Source: an uncultured Odoribacter sp. (GTDB lineage Bacteria; Bacteroidota; Bacteroidia; Bacteroidales; Marinifilaceae). From it: a DNA stretch of 64,000 nucleotides. The position numbers and the translations under genes are program-made. Below the pieces are notes generated by a model. That model was not told where the DNA came from and made no database searches. It saw nothing but the letters and a program-made list of their open reading frames with translations. The stretch lies in the NCBI GenBank assembly GCA_944321165.1, contig CALUKE010000010.1, positions 21,647-85,646 on the forward strand, in the 5' to 3' direction. Shown here piece by piece: positions 18,200-28,202 of the stretch. Every line of letters starts with the position of its first letter. The first letter of the stretch is position 1.

Positions 18200-21100
18200 A
18201 TGAAAAAAAATCATGAATTATTGCCGTTTTTCAGGAAATGGTTAAGAAAAATCTTGTTTCTGATGCGATTAACTTGTTTGTTTTGTTTATTGGGTTTGTT
18301 GCATGTTTCTGCTTCGGTGTATTCTCAAGTAGACCGGGTTACGCTGGATGTTTCTGGGGTGACGGTCAAGCAGTCGTTGCGTATGCTTGGAAAGGAGTTT
18401 AAAAAAGATTTCTTTTATAGCAATGTACAGTTCGATGCTTCTCGGAAAGTGGATTTAAAACTGGATAATGCTACGATGGAGGAGGCTCTGAAACAAGTGT
18501 TTCCAGGTAAATTGGTGAATTATTCTATTGATGGGGATTTTGTTGTAATTCTGGAAATCAATGAACCACTTGCTCCCCAACAGCAAAAGACGACGGTTCG
18601 GGTGAGCGGTATCGTGCGGGATGCGTATCAGCATCCGCTGCCCGGGGTCACGGTGCGACTGAAAGGCACGGTTTTGGGGACCTCAACCGATGCCGAGGGA
18701 CAGTATGTGCTGGAGTTACCGGAGGGTAAACACACCTTGGTATTTAGTATGGTCGGCATGGAGACGCTCGAAGAGACAGTCGGCAGCCGTCGGGAGATCG
18801 ATGTGGTCATGAAAGAGGCTGTCAGTGAGATGGAGGAAGTGGTGGTGACCGGTTACTTCAATCAGGCCAAGAACAGTTTTACCGGTTCTGCCCGGACGAT
18901 TACGGCCGAAGAGTTGCAGACGGGAGGTAACCAGAACATCCTGAGTGCTCTGCAAAACATCGATCCCTCTTTCGTAAAGCTCGAGAACAATCAGCTGGGT
19001 TCGAATCCCAATGCCATACCCGACTTCCAGATCCGGGGCAGCGGCAGTATCAGCGGCATGCGGGATGAATATTCGGGGAATCCCAACATGCCGGTCTTTA
19101 TCGTTGACGGTTTTGAAACCACGGCCGAGAAAGTGTTCGATATGGATCCCTATCGGGTGGCTACCATCACCTTGCTGAAAGATGCTGCTGCGACAGCCAT
19201 TTACGGTTCCCGAGCATCGAACGGAGTGGTGGTTATCACGACCGTTGCGCCAGCCAGCGGGAAAATGGCCGTAAGCTATAATGGCGACATGACTTTCTAC
19301 ATGGCGGATTTGAGTGCATATGATTTGTGCAATCCGGAAGAGAAATTGCAACTGGAAGTATTGGCTGGTTTGTACGATATCAATAAAAAGCAGTATTACA
19401 ACTGGAACCGATACTATGATGAGGTAGTTATGCAGAAAGCCTATAATTGGCGTTTGGCCAATATACGGGAAGGGGTAAATACCTATTGGTTGGATAAACC
19501 GCTGAATGGATTGACCTTGGCCCATAAGCATTCGTTGCGTTTGGACGGAGGGAATGATTACATCCGTTATGCCATGGAGGTCAACTACAACAACACGCCG
19601 GGAGTGATGAAAGAATCCGGACGTGAACGTTTGGGTTTAGGCCTGGAATTGCAGTATATTTATAAGAACCTGACTTTCCGGAATCAGTTGACCTATTCCC
19701 GGGTGAAGGCGACCAACTCCCCCTATGGCAGTTTCAGTGAATATACGAAATTGAATCCGTATGTGAAATACAAGGATGAAGATGGCAATCTGATTTATAT
19801 GTTGGAAGAAGATGATCGGCGGAGTGCTGTTGATGATAATGCGCAGATTTACAATCCATTGTATAATGCGACTTTGGATATGTTGGATGAATCGCGCTAC
19901 AACGATCTGACCAACCTGTTCGGAGTGGACTGGCAGATCATGGAAGGTTTGCGTTTGAAAGGAAGCTTTTCGTTTACCTTGCAGAATACCTCTTCGGATC
20001 TGTTTAAACCGGCCAAGCATACCGACTTTGCCGATTATGAGGGAGAGGATTTTGACCGGAGAGGTTCTTATACCGCATCCCGGGGCGATGTGTTCGATTA
20101 CGATGCCAGTATGGTATTGAGTTATTTCTGGCAGCGGGGCAAACATGTGATCAATTCCAATTTGGGCTGGAATGTGCAGCAGAGCCGTACGAAAGAGTTT
20201 TACGTAACAGCCGAAGGTTTTCCGAACGAACGCTTGGATTACATCAGTTTTGCCACCCAGTATGAGGAAAACGGTTCCCCTTCCGGCGACGAGTACACCT
20301 CCCGTCTGGTGGGATTTTTGGGCAATCTGAACTACAGTTGGGACGAACGTTTTCTGTTCGACCTTTCTTTCCGGGAGGATGCATCTTCGCAATTCGGTGC
20401 GGATAAACGCTGGGCACCTTTCTGGTCGGCCGGTTTGGGTTGGAATCTGCATCATGAAAAGTTCATGCGGGACTTAGACTGGATACAACAGTTTAAAATC
20501 CGTGGCTCTTATGGATTGACCGGCAGTCAGAATTACGATCCGTATCAGGCCATGACCACCTATCAGTATTTAACGACAGAGCGTTATCACTATGCCATCG
20601 GTGCTGCAGTAATGGCCATGGGAAATGAGAATTTGGCTTGGCAGCGTACGTGGCAGCAGAACTATGGTTTGGATTTGACCCTGTGGGACAATCGTTTTGA
20701 ACTCTCTGCCGATTATTACATCAAGACATCCAAGGATGTACTGACGGCCGTGACCTTGCCGCCTTCACTCGGTTTTTCCTCCTATATGGACAATTTGGGT
20801 GAAGTGGAGAACCGCGGTTGGGAATTGAACATGCGTTTGGCCATTTTGAAAAATCAGCAGCAGGGACTTTATTGGAGTGTGAATGCTTCGGCCATCCACA
20901 ATAAAAATAAACTGTTGAAGATATCGAATGCTTTGCGGGCTTATAACGAGGCTCAGGATAATGAAGTGTCAGATGGAGAAAAGAGCGATGGCGTGAATCG
21001 GCCGCGGGTGCGTTATGTAGAAGGTGCTTCCATGAACTCCATTTGGGTGAATCACTCTTTGGGAATCGATCCGGCTACGGGACGGGAGATGTTCTTGACT

Positions 21101-21634
21101 CCCCAGGGAGAGATCGTTTCGGAATGGTCCTCAGCCAATTATGTGATCGGTGGATGTACGGATTCGGATGTGGAAGGTACTTTCGGGACGAATTTTTCCT
21201 GGAAAGGTTTTCAGTTGAATATGACCTTCCGGTATCGGATCGGCGGTCAGATGTATAACCAGACACTGGTGGACAAGGTACAGGATGTGGATCCGCGTTT
21301 TAACGTCGATAAAAGAGCTTTCGAGGACCGTTGGCAGAAACCGGGAGATAAAGTACGGTTCGCCGCTTTTTATGAAGAGTTGAACGGAATCAATATCGAT
21401 TATGTCACCCGTCCGACTTCCCGGTTTGTGGAAGATTACAATTACCTGGAATTGGCGACGTTGAATCTTTCCTATGAATTTGGGACGTCAAAACTCCAGA
21501 AGTTGGGAATCAAGCGTCTGAAAGCCATGTTTTATATGAATGATGTATTTCATGCTTCTACAATAAAACAGGAACGGGGAATCGATTATCCATTTGCCCG
21601 GAACTTCAGTATTGGTTTGCAGGCAAGGTTTTAA
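18200..21634 (+). CDS. SusC/RagA-family TonB-dependent receptor with STN signalling domain (locus B)
   Basis: 1144 residues. Signal region to about 47, STN domain (about 48-120: VTLDVSGVTVKQSLRML and the segment after it), carboxypeptidase-D-like domain, MEEVVVTG, plug and barrel ending in RF. The STN differs strongly from that of locus A and presumably fits the locus B FecR, while nearly everything after about residue 133 matches locus A. Diverged patches are about 395-415 (NKKQYYNWNRYYDEVVMQ), 790-815 and 925-975. Transporter and sensor of the second circuit; ligand unknown. Confidence 0.95.
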   Translation: MKKNHELLPFFRKWLRKILFLMRLTCLFCLLGLLHVSASVYSQVDRVTLDVSGVTVKQSLRMLGKEFKKDFFYSNVQFDASRKVDLKLDNATMEEALKQVFPGKLVNYSIDGDFVVILEINEPLAPQQQKTTVRVSGIVRDAYQHPLPGVTVRLKGTVLGTSTDAEGQYVLELPEGKHTLVFSMVGMETLEETVGSRREIDVVMKEAVSEMEEVVVTGYFNQAKNSFTGSARTITAEELQTGGNQNILSALQNIDPSFVKLENNQLGSNPNAIPDFQIRGSGSISGMRDEYSGNPNMPVFIVDGFETTAEKVFDMDPYRVATITLLKDAAATAIYGSRASNGVVVITTVAPASGKMAVSYNGDMTFYMADLSAYDLCNPEEKLQLEVLAGLYDINKKQYYNWNRYYDEVVMQKAYNWRLANIREGVNTYWLDKPLNGLTLAHKHSLRLDGGNDYIRYAMEVNYNNTPGVMKESGRERLGLGLELQYIYKNLTFRNQLTYSRVKATNSPYGSFSEYTKLNPYVKYKDEDGNLIYMLEEDDRRSAVDDNAQIYNPLYNATLDMLDESRYNDLTNLFGVDWQIMEGLRLKGSFSFTLQNTSSDLFKPAKHTDFADYEGEDFDRRGSYTASRGDVFDYDASMVLSYFWQRGKHVINSNLGWNVQQSRTKEFYVTAEGFPNERLDYISFATQYEENGSPSGDEYTSRLVGFLGNLNYSWDERFLFDLSFREDASSQFGADKRWAPFWSAGLGWNLHHEKFMRDLDWIQQFKIRGSYGLTGSQNYDPYQAMTTYQYLTTERYHYAIGAAVMAMGNENLAWQRTWQQNYGLDLTLWDNRFELSADYYIKTSKDVLTAVTLPPSLGFSSYMDNLGEVENRGWELNMRLAILKNQQQGLYWSVNASAIHNKNKLLKISNALRAYNEAQDNEVSDGEKSDGVNRPRVRYVEGASMNSIWVNHSLGIDPATGREMFLTPQGEIVSEWSSANYVIGGCTDSDVEGTFGTNFSWKGFQLNMTFRYRIGGQMYNQTLVDKVQDVDPRFNVDKRAFEDRWQKPGDKVRFAAFYEELNGINIDYVTRPTSRFVEDYNYLELATLNLSYEFGTSKLQKLGIKRLKAMFYMNDVFHASTIKQERGIDYPFARNFSIGLQARF
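18596..21634 (+). repeat. long near-identical susC segment, copy 2 (copy 1 at 8083-11106)
   Basis: See copy 1. Identity at silent positions points to recent duplication or gene conversion rather than selection on protein sequence alone. Confidence 0.85.
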
Positions 21635-21654
21635 TTTGATAAAAGCATAAGAAT

Positions 21655-23073
21655 ATGAGAAAGATATTGATATATATAACAGCTGGAGTATTGCTTCTTT
21701 GTATTGGATGTAATAACTGGTTGGATGTGCGTCCTCAGTCACAGGTGAAAGAGGAGGATTTGTTTGAATCTGCATCTGGTTTTCAGGATGCATTGACGGG
21801 AATCTATGTTTTGATGGGTAGAGCGGAAGCTTATGGCGGACAGCGAACCATGGGATTTATGGATGTGGTTGCCCAAACTTATTCGTATGTGGATTATAAT
21901 TATGAGGATGCTTTGGTTTATAATTATAAATCCGATGCGATTAAAACCTTGATTGATACGATGTGGAGCACCAATTACAATGCGATAGCCAACTGTAATT
22001 ATCTGTTGCGGAATATCGCAGAGTATGGCGATGTGATGAGCGAGCGTTTGCGCAGTTTAATCGAAGGGGAAGCGTTGGCATTGCGGGCTTTCCTGCATTT
22101 CGATCTGTTGCGGGGATACGCACCTTCGTATAAAATGGGAAAAGATGAACCGGCAATCCCTTATGTTCGGGAAATTACCAATGCTCCGGTTGCGCAATCT
22201 ACGGTAAGCCAGGTATTGGCGTATATTCTGGAAGATTTGGAAAAGGCCAAAGAGTTGTTGGAGCCGATTGATCCCATTGGTCCTTCGTTTGCCGATTATA
22301 CGGAAGAGGATGAATATGAGGTGGATGATTACATTACGGATGACGGTTTCTGGCTGTATCGAAAATCCCGCTTGAATTATTATGGGGTGGTGGCTCTGAT
22401 GGCTCGGGTGTATCTGTATAAAGAAGACATGTCCAATGCCTTGACCGCCGCCTTGGAAGTAATCCATTCCGGACGCTTTGAATTTATTACGGATGCGATT
22501 ATTAGTTCGGAGTCTTATTATTATTCCTATATGGAAAGCATCGCCAGACATGAGTATATCGCTTCGTTATATGTATACGATTTAAAGAAAGGACGCTCGG
22601 ATTTGTTTTTTAAAAATTTAGCCGAATATGAATGCTTAATAGAGAGTGCTCGTAAATCGTCTATTTTTGATGGAATGGGGCTGGATTTGGATATTCGCAG
22701 TAAGCATCTGTTTGCTGTGCCGGAAGGAACTTCCAATGAGTATGTGAACAAGTATATGACGGGTACTCAGATCCCTCTGTTGAAACTTTCCGAAATGTAT
22801 CTGATTGCGGCGGAGGCTTCCGGTGATATCAGTTATTTGGAGACCTTGCGTTCGTATCGGGGTTATGCGACTCAACCGCTGCCTGCGGGGGCCGATTTGC
22901 AGCAGGAATTGCAGAAAGAGTATCAGAAGGAATTTATTGCAGAGGGCCAGTTGTTTTATTATTACAAGCGGCAAAATCTGAGTTCGATACCTTTTACTTC
23001 CCAGACCATGAATCGGGATGTCTATGTATTCCCTGTTCCGGATAATGAGTTGGAATTTGGTGATTTCAAATAA
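21655..23073 (+). CDS. RagB/SusD-family lipoprotein (locus B)
   Basis: 472 residues with lipobox IGC. Same length as the locus A SusD and nearly identical over the central block (about 22047-22290, matching 11520-11763) and the C-terminus, but clearly different in the N-terminal 130 residues and around residues 280-370. It is the surface partner of the SusC 20 nt upstream. The alternation of identical and diverged blocks mirrors the pattern in the receptors. Confidence 0.93.
   Translation: MRKILIYITAGVLLLCIGCNNWLDVRPQSQVKEEDLFESASGFQDALTGIYVLMGRAEAYGGQRTMGFMDVVAQTYSYVDYNYEDALVYNYKSDAIKTLIDTMWSTNYNAIANCNYLLRNIAEYGDVMSERLRSLIEGEALALRAFLHFDLLRGYAPSYKMGKDEPAIPYVREITNAPVAQSTVSQVLAYILEDLEKAKELLEPIDPIGPSFADYTEEDEYEVDDYITDDGFWLYRKSRLNYYGVVALMARVYLYKEDMSNALTAALEVIHSGRFEFITDAIISSESYYYSYMESIARHEYIASLYVYDLKKGRSDLFFKNLAEYECLIESARKSSIFDGMGLDLDIRSKHLFAVPEGTSNEYVNKYMTGTQIPLLKLSEMYLIAAEASGDISYLETLRSYRGYATQPLPAGADLQQELQKEYQKEFIAEGQLFYYYKRQNLSSIPFTSQTMNRDVYVFPVPDNELEFGDFK
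22047..22290 (+). repeat. near-identical susD core block shared with 11520-11763
   Basis: The two susD genes agree almost base for base here, with only a few substitutions, and diverge sharply on the 5' side. This fits patchwise gene conversion. Confidence 0.75.
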
Positions 23074-23084
23074 AATTGAATGGT

Positions 23085-23792
23085 ATGAAAAAGATATTTT
23101 ATAGTGTGGTGCTTTTGGGGGCCTTGTTTACCGCTTGTCAGGAAAATAAGATGGACGATTTTGAAAAAGACGGGGCGGTTTATTTTCAGTTGAATGCAAC
23201 AGATTGGAATAATACGACCGACAGTGTTGTTTATTCTTTTGCCGGGAAAACTGAAACGGAGTTAATGGTTAATTTACAAGTTAACCTGATGGGGGCGGCA
23301 ACCGATCGGGACAGAGAAGTACGGATAAGCATCGATAAAGAGAGAACTACTGCGGAGGAAGGAATCCATTATAAAACGTTGGCAACCTCCTATACTTTGC
23401 CGGCAGGAAGTTACAGTATGCAGATTCCGGTGACTTTGATTGGCACTGATCCCCGTTTAGAGGAACAGATGTTTCAACTGACCTTAAAATTGGAACCTTC
23501 CGATGATTTACAATTGGGATTGTCGCAACGGACTGTTGCCAGAATACAGGTCTCTTCGATGTTGGTCAAGCCTTATTATTGGGATGATTTTTATTGGGGG
23601 ACCTATTCTAAAGTGAAACATGAGACTGTGATATTATTGTTGGGGATAAATTTCCCGGAAACCGAAGAGGAGTATTGGGATGATTTTTATACGTGGGATG
23701 CTTATGCCAATTATATAAGTCAGTATTTCGGGGAAAATTATCCGATTTATGATGAAAATGGAAATCCGATTGATCCGTGGTTTATAGATTAA
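23085..23792 (+). CDS. DUF4843-family lipoprotein (locus B)
   Basis: About 235 residues. Lipoprotein signal with lipobox TAC, then the DUF4843-type body (DGAVYFQLN, TTAEEGIHYK). The signal peptide and first 30 residues are almost the same as in the locus A protein; the remainder is a diverged homologue, with a similar C-terminus (NYPIYDENGNPIDPW). Likely accessory lipoprotein of the complex. ATG at 23085 chosen over the upstream TTG at 23076. Confidence 0.8.
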   Translation: MKKIFYSVVLLGALFTACQENKMDDFEKDGAVYFQLNATDWNNTTDSVVYSFAGKTETELMVNLQVNLMGAATDRDREVRISIDKERTTAEEGIHYKTLATSYTLPAGSYSMQIPVTLIGTDPRLEEQMFQLTLKLEPSDDLQLGLSQRTVARIQVSSMLVKPYYWDDFYWGTYSKVKHETVILLLGINFPETEEEYWDDFYTWDAYANYISQYFGENYPIYDENGNPIDPWFID

Positions 23793-23797
23793 GAAAT

Positions 23798-25237
23798 ATG
23801 AAAAGAATGCAGATAATAATAGGCGTATTGCTGTTGATGACGGGGATCGCCGCCTGTACGAAGGATAAAGGGAATTATGATTATACCTCATTGAATGAAT
23901 TGACGATCGAGCCGATGAAAGCGGTTTATCAAGTTGAACAAGATTCTATGCTTGCCATTTCGTTGACCATCTCGGGTAAAGATGGTTTTCGGGAGGATGA
24001 GTATGAATATTTGTGGTATGCTTGGCAGCCTAATTTTGACGACTATATTCCGGATACGCTTTCGTATGAGAAAGACCTGAATGTGACCATGTCTATACCG
24101 ATCGGGGAATATACATTGCGTTATGTTGTGACGGAAAAAGCAACAGGGGTTTTTTATTCGCTGGAAACGGATCTCTCTGTGATCAATTCCTATTCCAAAG
24201 GGGTAGTGGCATTGAGTCGTATCGAGAATGGGGAATCGGATGTTACATTTATTAATGCAGTTAATACGGTAAGCAAGCATGTCTATAAAGAAGTCAATGG
24301 TGTTTCTGCCGGACAAAATCCGCAAGGTATTTATTATTTGGGAGGTACTGACGGGACGAAAAATGTGCTGTTGATTGCATCGGAAGATAAGGCGATAACA
24401 GTTGAACCGATGGATTTCTCAGATTACAGTAGTTTGGCTCACTGGTTTTATATTGAGCCGGAAGGAATAGTCGAAGGAATGGGGACAGATGGATGGAATG
24501 AATACCTGATTATGGACGGGAAGGCATATGGTCGGGTGGTATATCCTGCTGCGAATCCAACGGGAATGTATGATCCGAAAGTGAAAGGTGAATATGAACT
24601 GGCTCCTTTTATTTTGTATGGAGAGGGGGCTTTCTTTTATGACAGTCAACGGCGGTGTTTCCTGTTTTATGCCGGCTATGGAGATATGATTGTGCCGGAA
24701 GCATTGGGTACGGCTTTCAACGCGGCTGATATGCAGATGGACATGCTGTATGGTACTGCTTTCGATGCGGATATGCGTGCGGTGATGGAGGATGATTCAG
24801 GAAAGCGATATATGATTTCTGGTTTGGAAGTGAATGATTATGATAGAGAAACTTGGGAGGATATTATTCAGATCAATGCATTACGTAAATTGGAAATGAC
24901 ACAGCCTGGAGCGGCTGAAGCAACCTGTTTTACCATTTCGTCCAAAGATCCGGACTTCTTGTATTATGCATTTGGCAATAAGATCATGTGTGTGAGCATG
25001 ATCACGGGTAATGTGCTGGCTGAATACACCATGGATCAGCCGATCGATTACCTGGAATTTGATCAGGCCAATAATCCGGATCGCCTGTATGTGGCTGTTA
25101 GTGACGGTTCGGGGACGACGGACAGCGGATCCATTTATTTCTTGCAGATGGCCTCGGATGGGAGTCTGACGCAGATAGAAGGCTGTGAGTTCAGGAATGT
25201 ATGTGGACAAGTTGTTGATTTCGAATATAAACCATAG
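23798..25237 (+). CDS. PKD-like-family lipoprotein (locus B)
   Basis: About 479 residues, lipobox AAC followed by TKDKGNYDYT. Homologous along its length to the locus A protein at 13289, but more diverged than the SusC pair. The shared cores are SVINSYSKGVVALS and the C-terminal strands with LYVAVSDGSG. Probably a surface accessory of the SusCD complex. The ATG at 23798 starts a standard signal peptide 5 nt after the previous stop; the frame remains open upstream to 23777. Confidence 0.78.
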   Translation: MKRMQIIIGVLLLMTGIAACTKDKGNYDYTSLNELTIEPMKAVYQVEQDSMLAISLTISGKDGFREDEYEYLWYAWQPNFDDYIPDTLSYEKDLNVTMSIPIGEYTLRYVVTEKATGVFYSLETDLSVINSYSKGVVALSRIENGESDVTFINAVNTVSKHVYKEVNGVSAGQNPQGIYYLGGTDGTKNVLLIASEDKAITVEPMDFSDYSSLAHWFYIEPEGIVEGMGTDGWNEYLIMDGKAYGRVVYPAANPTGMYDPKVKGEYELAPFILYGEGAFFYDSQRRCFLFYAGYGDMIVPEALGTAFNAADMQMDMLYGTAFDADMRAVMEDDSGKRYMISGLEVNDYDRETWEDIIQINALRKLEMTQPGAAEATCFTISSKDPDFLYYAFGNKIMCVSMITGNVLAEYTMDQPIDYLEFDQANNPDRLYVAVSDGSGTTDSGSIYFLQMASDGSLTQIEGCEFRNVCGQVVDFEYKP

Positions 25238-25241
25238 TGTG

Positions 25242-26621
25242 ATGAAATTTTTTTTAATTGCATGGATATTATCTGTTTGTTCGGGTTGCCCACCCGAACA
25301 AACAGTTTTGAAAGGCCATCTGTCTTCTTATAAGGGAGAAGTCGTAACATTGCAGTCGATGGAAGATTATGCCTTGTATGATACCTTAGCAGTGGATGCT
25401 TCCGGTAATTTTTCTTATGTGCCTGCTAATCGTGCTTTTCGAATTTATGCATTGGCCGTAAGTGGTTATCAGCCTTATCGGATACCGGTTTATTTGGAAG
25501 AAGGTGATCAGGTGTCAGTCAATTTGGAATGGACTTCCGATACGACTGTCGATGTTAAGTATTCTGGTGATCGGATGGCTGAAAATTTGTATCTGGCAGC
25601 TTTTCATGAGTTGGAAAATTCGAGAATGGACTATGATTCGGATATACAGTCGCTTCCCTTTATTGCTTATAAAGCAAAGTTAGATGAAAAAGAACGAGAA
25701 CTGCAGGTTTTGTTAGATCGGATCAGTGATTCTGCAGTCAAAGAACGCTTTGCCCGGAAACAGCATTTGTGGTTTCAGAATCGAACGGTGAGTTATACTT
25801 TGATTCTTCCCCGAAAAACAAAAGATGGCGAGATAATGGAAGATGCTGATTTTACGACTTTTATAAAATCCTTGGATTTAAACAATCCGGCGGAATGTAA
25901 TAAATATATCATTTGGCAGGTCATTGATTGGTATCAAAACCGGGATCCGGAATATACTTGGGAAAACAGACATATGAATTATATGAAGTGGTTGGATGGT
26001 TTAGTCTCAAACTCGGAAATGAAGAATGCTTTTGCGACAGATCAGATAGAAGGCGTGATAAGAGGATCGAAAGGAATACCTCTGGATACTTTGTTGGCAT
26101 GTTATAACCGTATCTGCACGAACGATTCGTTGCGACAAGCGGTGGCAGAACAATATCAGGAGTATTTGCGGGTATACAATAATCTGATGCCCGGGAAGGT
26201 GGCTCCGGATTTTGAAATGTTCGATCGACAGGGAAAAATCTGTCGCTTGTCTGATTTGCGGGGACAGTACGTGTTTATCGATGTTTGGGCGACCTGGTGT
26301 CACGGGTGTGTGATGGAAATCCCTTATATGGAAAAGTTACAGGAACATTTTGCCGAGGATAAACGGATCAAATTAGTGAGTATTTCCTGGGATTATACCC
26401 GGAAGGCTTGGTTGGATTTTCTGGAAAAGAGACCGGCCTCTTGGCCGCAATATATGGTCGATCGGGCAAATATGGATGTGATGATGAAGGAGTACAGAAT
26501 CGCCGGGATCCCCCGTTTTATGTTGCTGGATCCGGAAGGGCGTATCGTTTCTTTTGACTATGCATCTCCATCGGATCCGGATTGTGTGAATATGCTGGAA
26601 CAGGCGATGAAAAATTTTTGA
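25242..26621 (+). CDS. TlpA-family thiol-disulfide lipoprotein, tandem copy 1 (locus B)
   Basis: About 459 residues. Lipoprotein signal ending VCSGC, DUF4369-like N-terminal part, helical middle and a C-terminal redoxin domain. The active-site motif is WATWCHGC (cysteines 353 and 356), with His-Gly between the cysteines instead of the usual Gly-Pro or Pro-Pro. Homologous to the locus A protein (CLPC) and followed by a second tandem copy that shares CHGC. Likely envelope disulfide reductase or isomerase for the SusCD system. Confidence 0.85.
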   Translation: MKFFLIAWILSVCSGCPPEQTVLKGHLSSYKGEVVTLQSMEDYALYDTLAVDASGNFSYVPANRAFRIYALAVSGYQPYRIPVYLEEGDQVSVNLEWTSDTTVDVKYSGDRMAENLYLAAFHELENSRMDYDSDIQSLPFIAYKAKLDEKERELQVLLDRISDSAVKERFARKQHLWFQNRTVSYTLILPRKTKDGEIMEDADFTTFIKSLDLNNPAECNKYIIWQVIDWYQNRDPEYTWENRHMNYMKWLDGLVSNSEMKNAFATDQIEGVIRGSKGIPLDTLLACYNRICTNDSLRQAVAEQYQEYLRVYNNLMPGKVAPDFEMFDRQGKICRLSDLRGQYVFIDVWATWCHGCVMEIPYMEKLQEHFAEDKRIKLVSISWDYTRKAWLDFLEKRPASWPQYMVDRANMDVMMKEYRIAGIPRFMLLDPEGRIVSFDYASPSDPDCVNMLEQAMKNF

Positions 26622-26646
26622 ACCAATCATGAACGATTTTGATAAG

Positions 26647-28029
26647 ATGAAAAATATTTTTAACTGGTGGATATGGCTGCTGTTTGTTTGTATAAGCTGC
26701 CAACCCCGACAAACTTTTCTGCAAGGTCATTTGGACAATTACCAGGGCGAGACGGTAACCCTGTGGTCTCGGGAACAGAGCAATCTCAGAGATACGTTGT
26801 CGGTAGATGATGCTGGAAACTTTTCTTATGTACCAAAAACCGAGAATATACGAGTGTATGCCTTGAGTGTGAATGATTATCAGCCGTATGAAATTTCGTT
26901 TTATATGGAGAAAGGTGATCAGGTGACAGTGAATCTGACTTTGTCTCCGGAAAAAACGGTTCATGCAGAATTTTCCGGCGACCGGATGGCTGAGAACGTA
27001 TATATGACGGCCTTTCATGAACTGGAAAATTCGGGAATGGCTTATCTTCCGGAGATGCAGGCTCTTACTTTTGCTGCTTACAGGGCGAAGGTCGATGAAA
27101 AAGAAGAGGAGTTGCAAGCGTTGTTAGATCGTATCGCTGATGTTGAAATAAGAGAAAATTTTGCTCTTGAACAACATTTGTGCTTGCAGTATGCATTGGT
27201 CGGTTATGCGTCCATACTTTCCAAGCGTGCCAGGGAAGGGGAAATGGTGGAAGATCCAGATTACGCTGAGTTTGTGAAAACTTTGGATTTGAACAATCCG
27301 AAGGAGTGTGATAAATATATTGTATGGCAGGTAATAGAGTGGTATCAAAGTCAGGATTCAACGTATGCATCGGAACCGAAGCATCTCAATGATTTGAAAT
27401 GGTTGGACCGTTTGGTCGCTAATCCCGTAATGAAAAATGATTTTGCGACAGATCACATGGAATTCGCGATAAAGTATGCAGAAGGAAATTCTTTGGACAG
27501 TGCGGTAGAGTATTATAATCGGATCTGTACGAACGATTCACTACGACAAGCGGTAGCAGAACAGTATCAGGAGTATCAACGGGTATTTTACAATCTGATG
27601 CCTGGCAAGGTGGCACCGGATTTTGAAATGTTCGATATGGAGGGAAAAACATGTCGTCTTTCTGATTTGAAGGGGCAGTATGTATTTCTTGACATATGGG
27701 CAACCTGGTGTCATGGTTGTGTGATGGAAATTCCCTATATGGAAAAGTTGCAGGAGCATTTTGCCGGAGATGAACGGATCAAATTAGTGAGTATTTCCTG
27801 GGATTATACCCGGAAGGCTTGGTTGGATTTTCTGGAAAAGAGACCGGCCTCTTGGCCACAATATATGGTCGATCGGGAGAATATGGATATCATGCAAAAA
27901 GAGTACCGTATGTCCTGGATTCCTCGTTTCTTGCTGTTGGATCCGGAAGGACGCATTGTTTCTTTGAATGTTGCTCGTCCGTCGGATCCGGAGTGTGTGA
28001 CGTGGTTGGAAGAGATTATCAGTCGATAG
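26647..28029 (+). CDS. TlpA-family thiol-disulfide lipoprotein, tandem copy 2 (locus B)
   Basis: About 460 residues. Signal peptide with a Cys after FVCIS, then the same DUF4369-like, helical and redoxin layout as the preceding gene. Motif CHGC at about 355-358. About 90 bases around 27778-27870 match 26368-26460 almost perfectly, which points to tandem duplication. An upstream in-frame ATG at 26629 is possible (7 nt after the previous stop). It ends locus B; a hairpin terminator follows. Confidence 0.83.
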   Translation: MKNIFNWWIWLLFVCISCQPRQTFLQGHLDNYQGETVTLWSREQSNLRDTLSVDDAGNFSYVPKTENIRVYALSVNDYQPYEISFYMEKGDQVTVNLTLSPEKTVHAEFSGDRMAENVYMTAFHELENSGMAYLPEMQALTFAAYRAKVDEKEEELQALLDRIADVEIRENFALEQHLCLQYALVGYASILSKRAREGEMVEDPDYAEFVKTLDLNNPKECDKYIVWQVIEWYQSQDSTYASEPKHLNDLKWLDRLVANPVMKNDFATDHMEFAIKYAEGNSLDSAVEYYNRICTNDSLRQAVAEQYQEYQRVFYNLMPGKVAPDFEMFDMEGKTCRLSDLKGQYVFLDIWATWCHGCVMEIPYMEKLQEHFAGDERIKLVSISWDYTRKAWLDFLEKRPASWPQYMVDRENMDIMQKEYRMSWIPRFLLLDPEGRIVSLNVARPSDPECVTWLEEIISR

Positions 28030-28046
28030 CTTAGATTAAAAATGTC

Positions 28047-28100
28047 AGGATGAAGTAAATCCCTAAAGTTTTTTACAACTTAGGATTGCTTCATCCTTTT
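28047..28100 (+). terminator. terminator at the end of locus B
   Basis: An inverted repeat pairs AGGATGAAG (28047-28055) and the following AAATCC with GGATT and CTTCATCCT (right arm about 28083-28097), ending in TTTT. The stem is imperfect near the loop. Confidence 0.75.
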
Positions 28101-28178
28101 GGGGTATTCCCGGTTTATTCCCAATAAAATGATGAAATAAAGATATAATATTCTTTTTTATTTGTCTCGGTTATATTT

Positions 28179-28186
28179 TATATTTG
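28179..28186 (+). promoter_or_regulatory. putative -7 element of the locus C sigma gene
   Basis: TATATTTG matches TAnnTTTG and lies 16 nt before the ATG at 28203. The only TTTG upstream (28161) is too close for a standard -33 element. Confidence 0.45.
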
Positions 28187-28202
28187 TATTTATTAATGAC
28201 GG

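Noticed and set aside
19637..20455. 272-residue minus-strand open frame inside the locus B susC
   Set aside because: Same reasoning: a by-product of codon use in the sense gene, with no start signals or family motifs.
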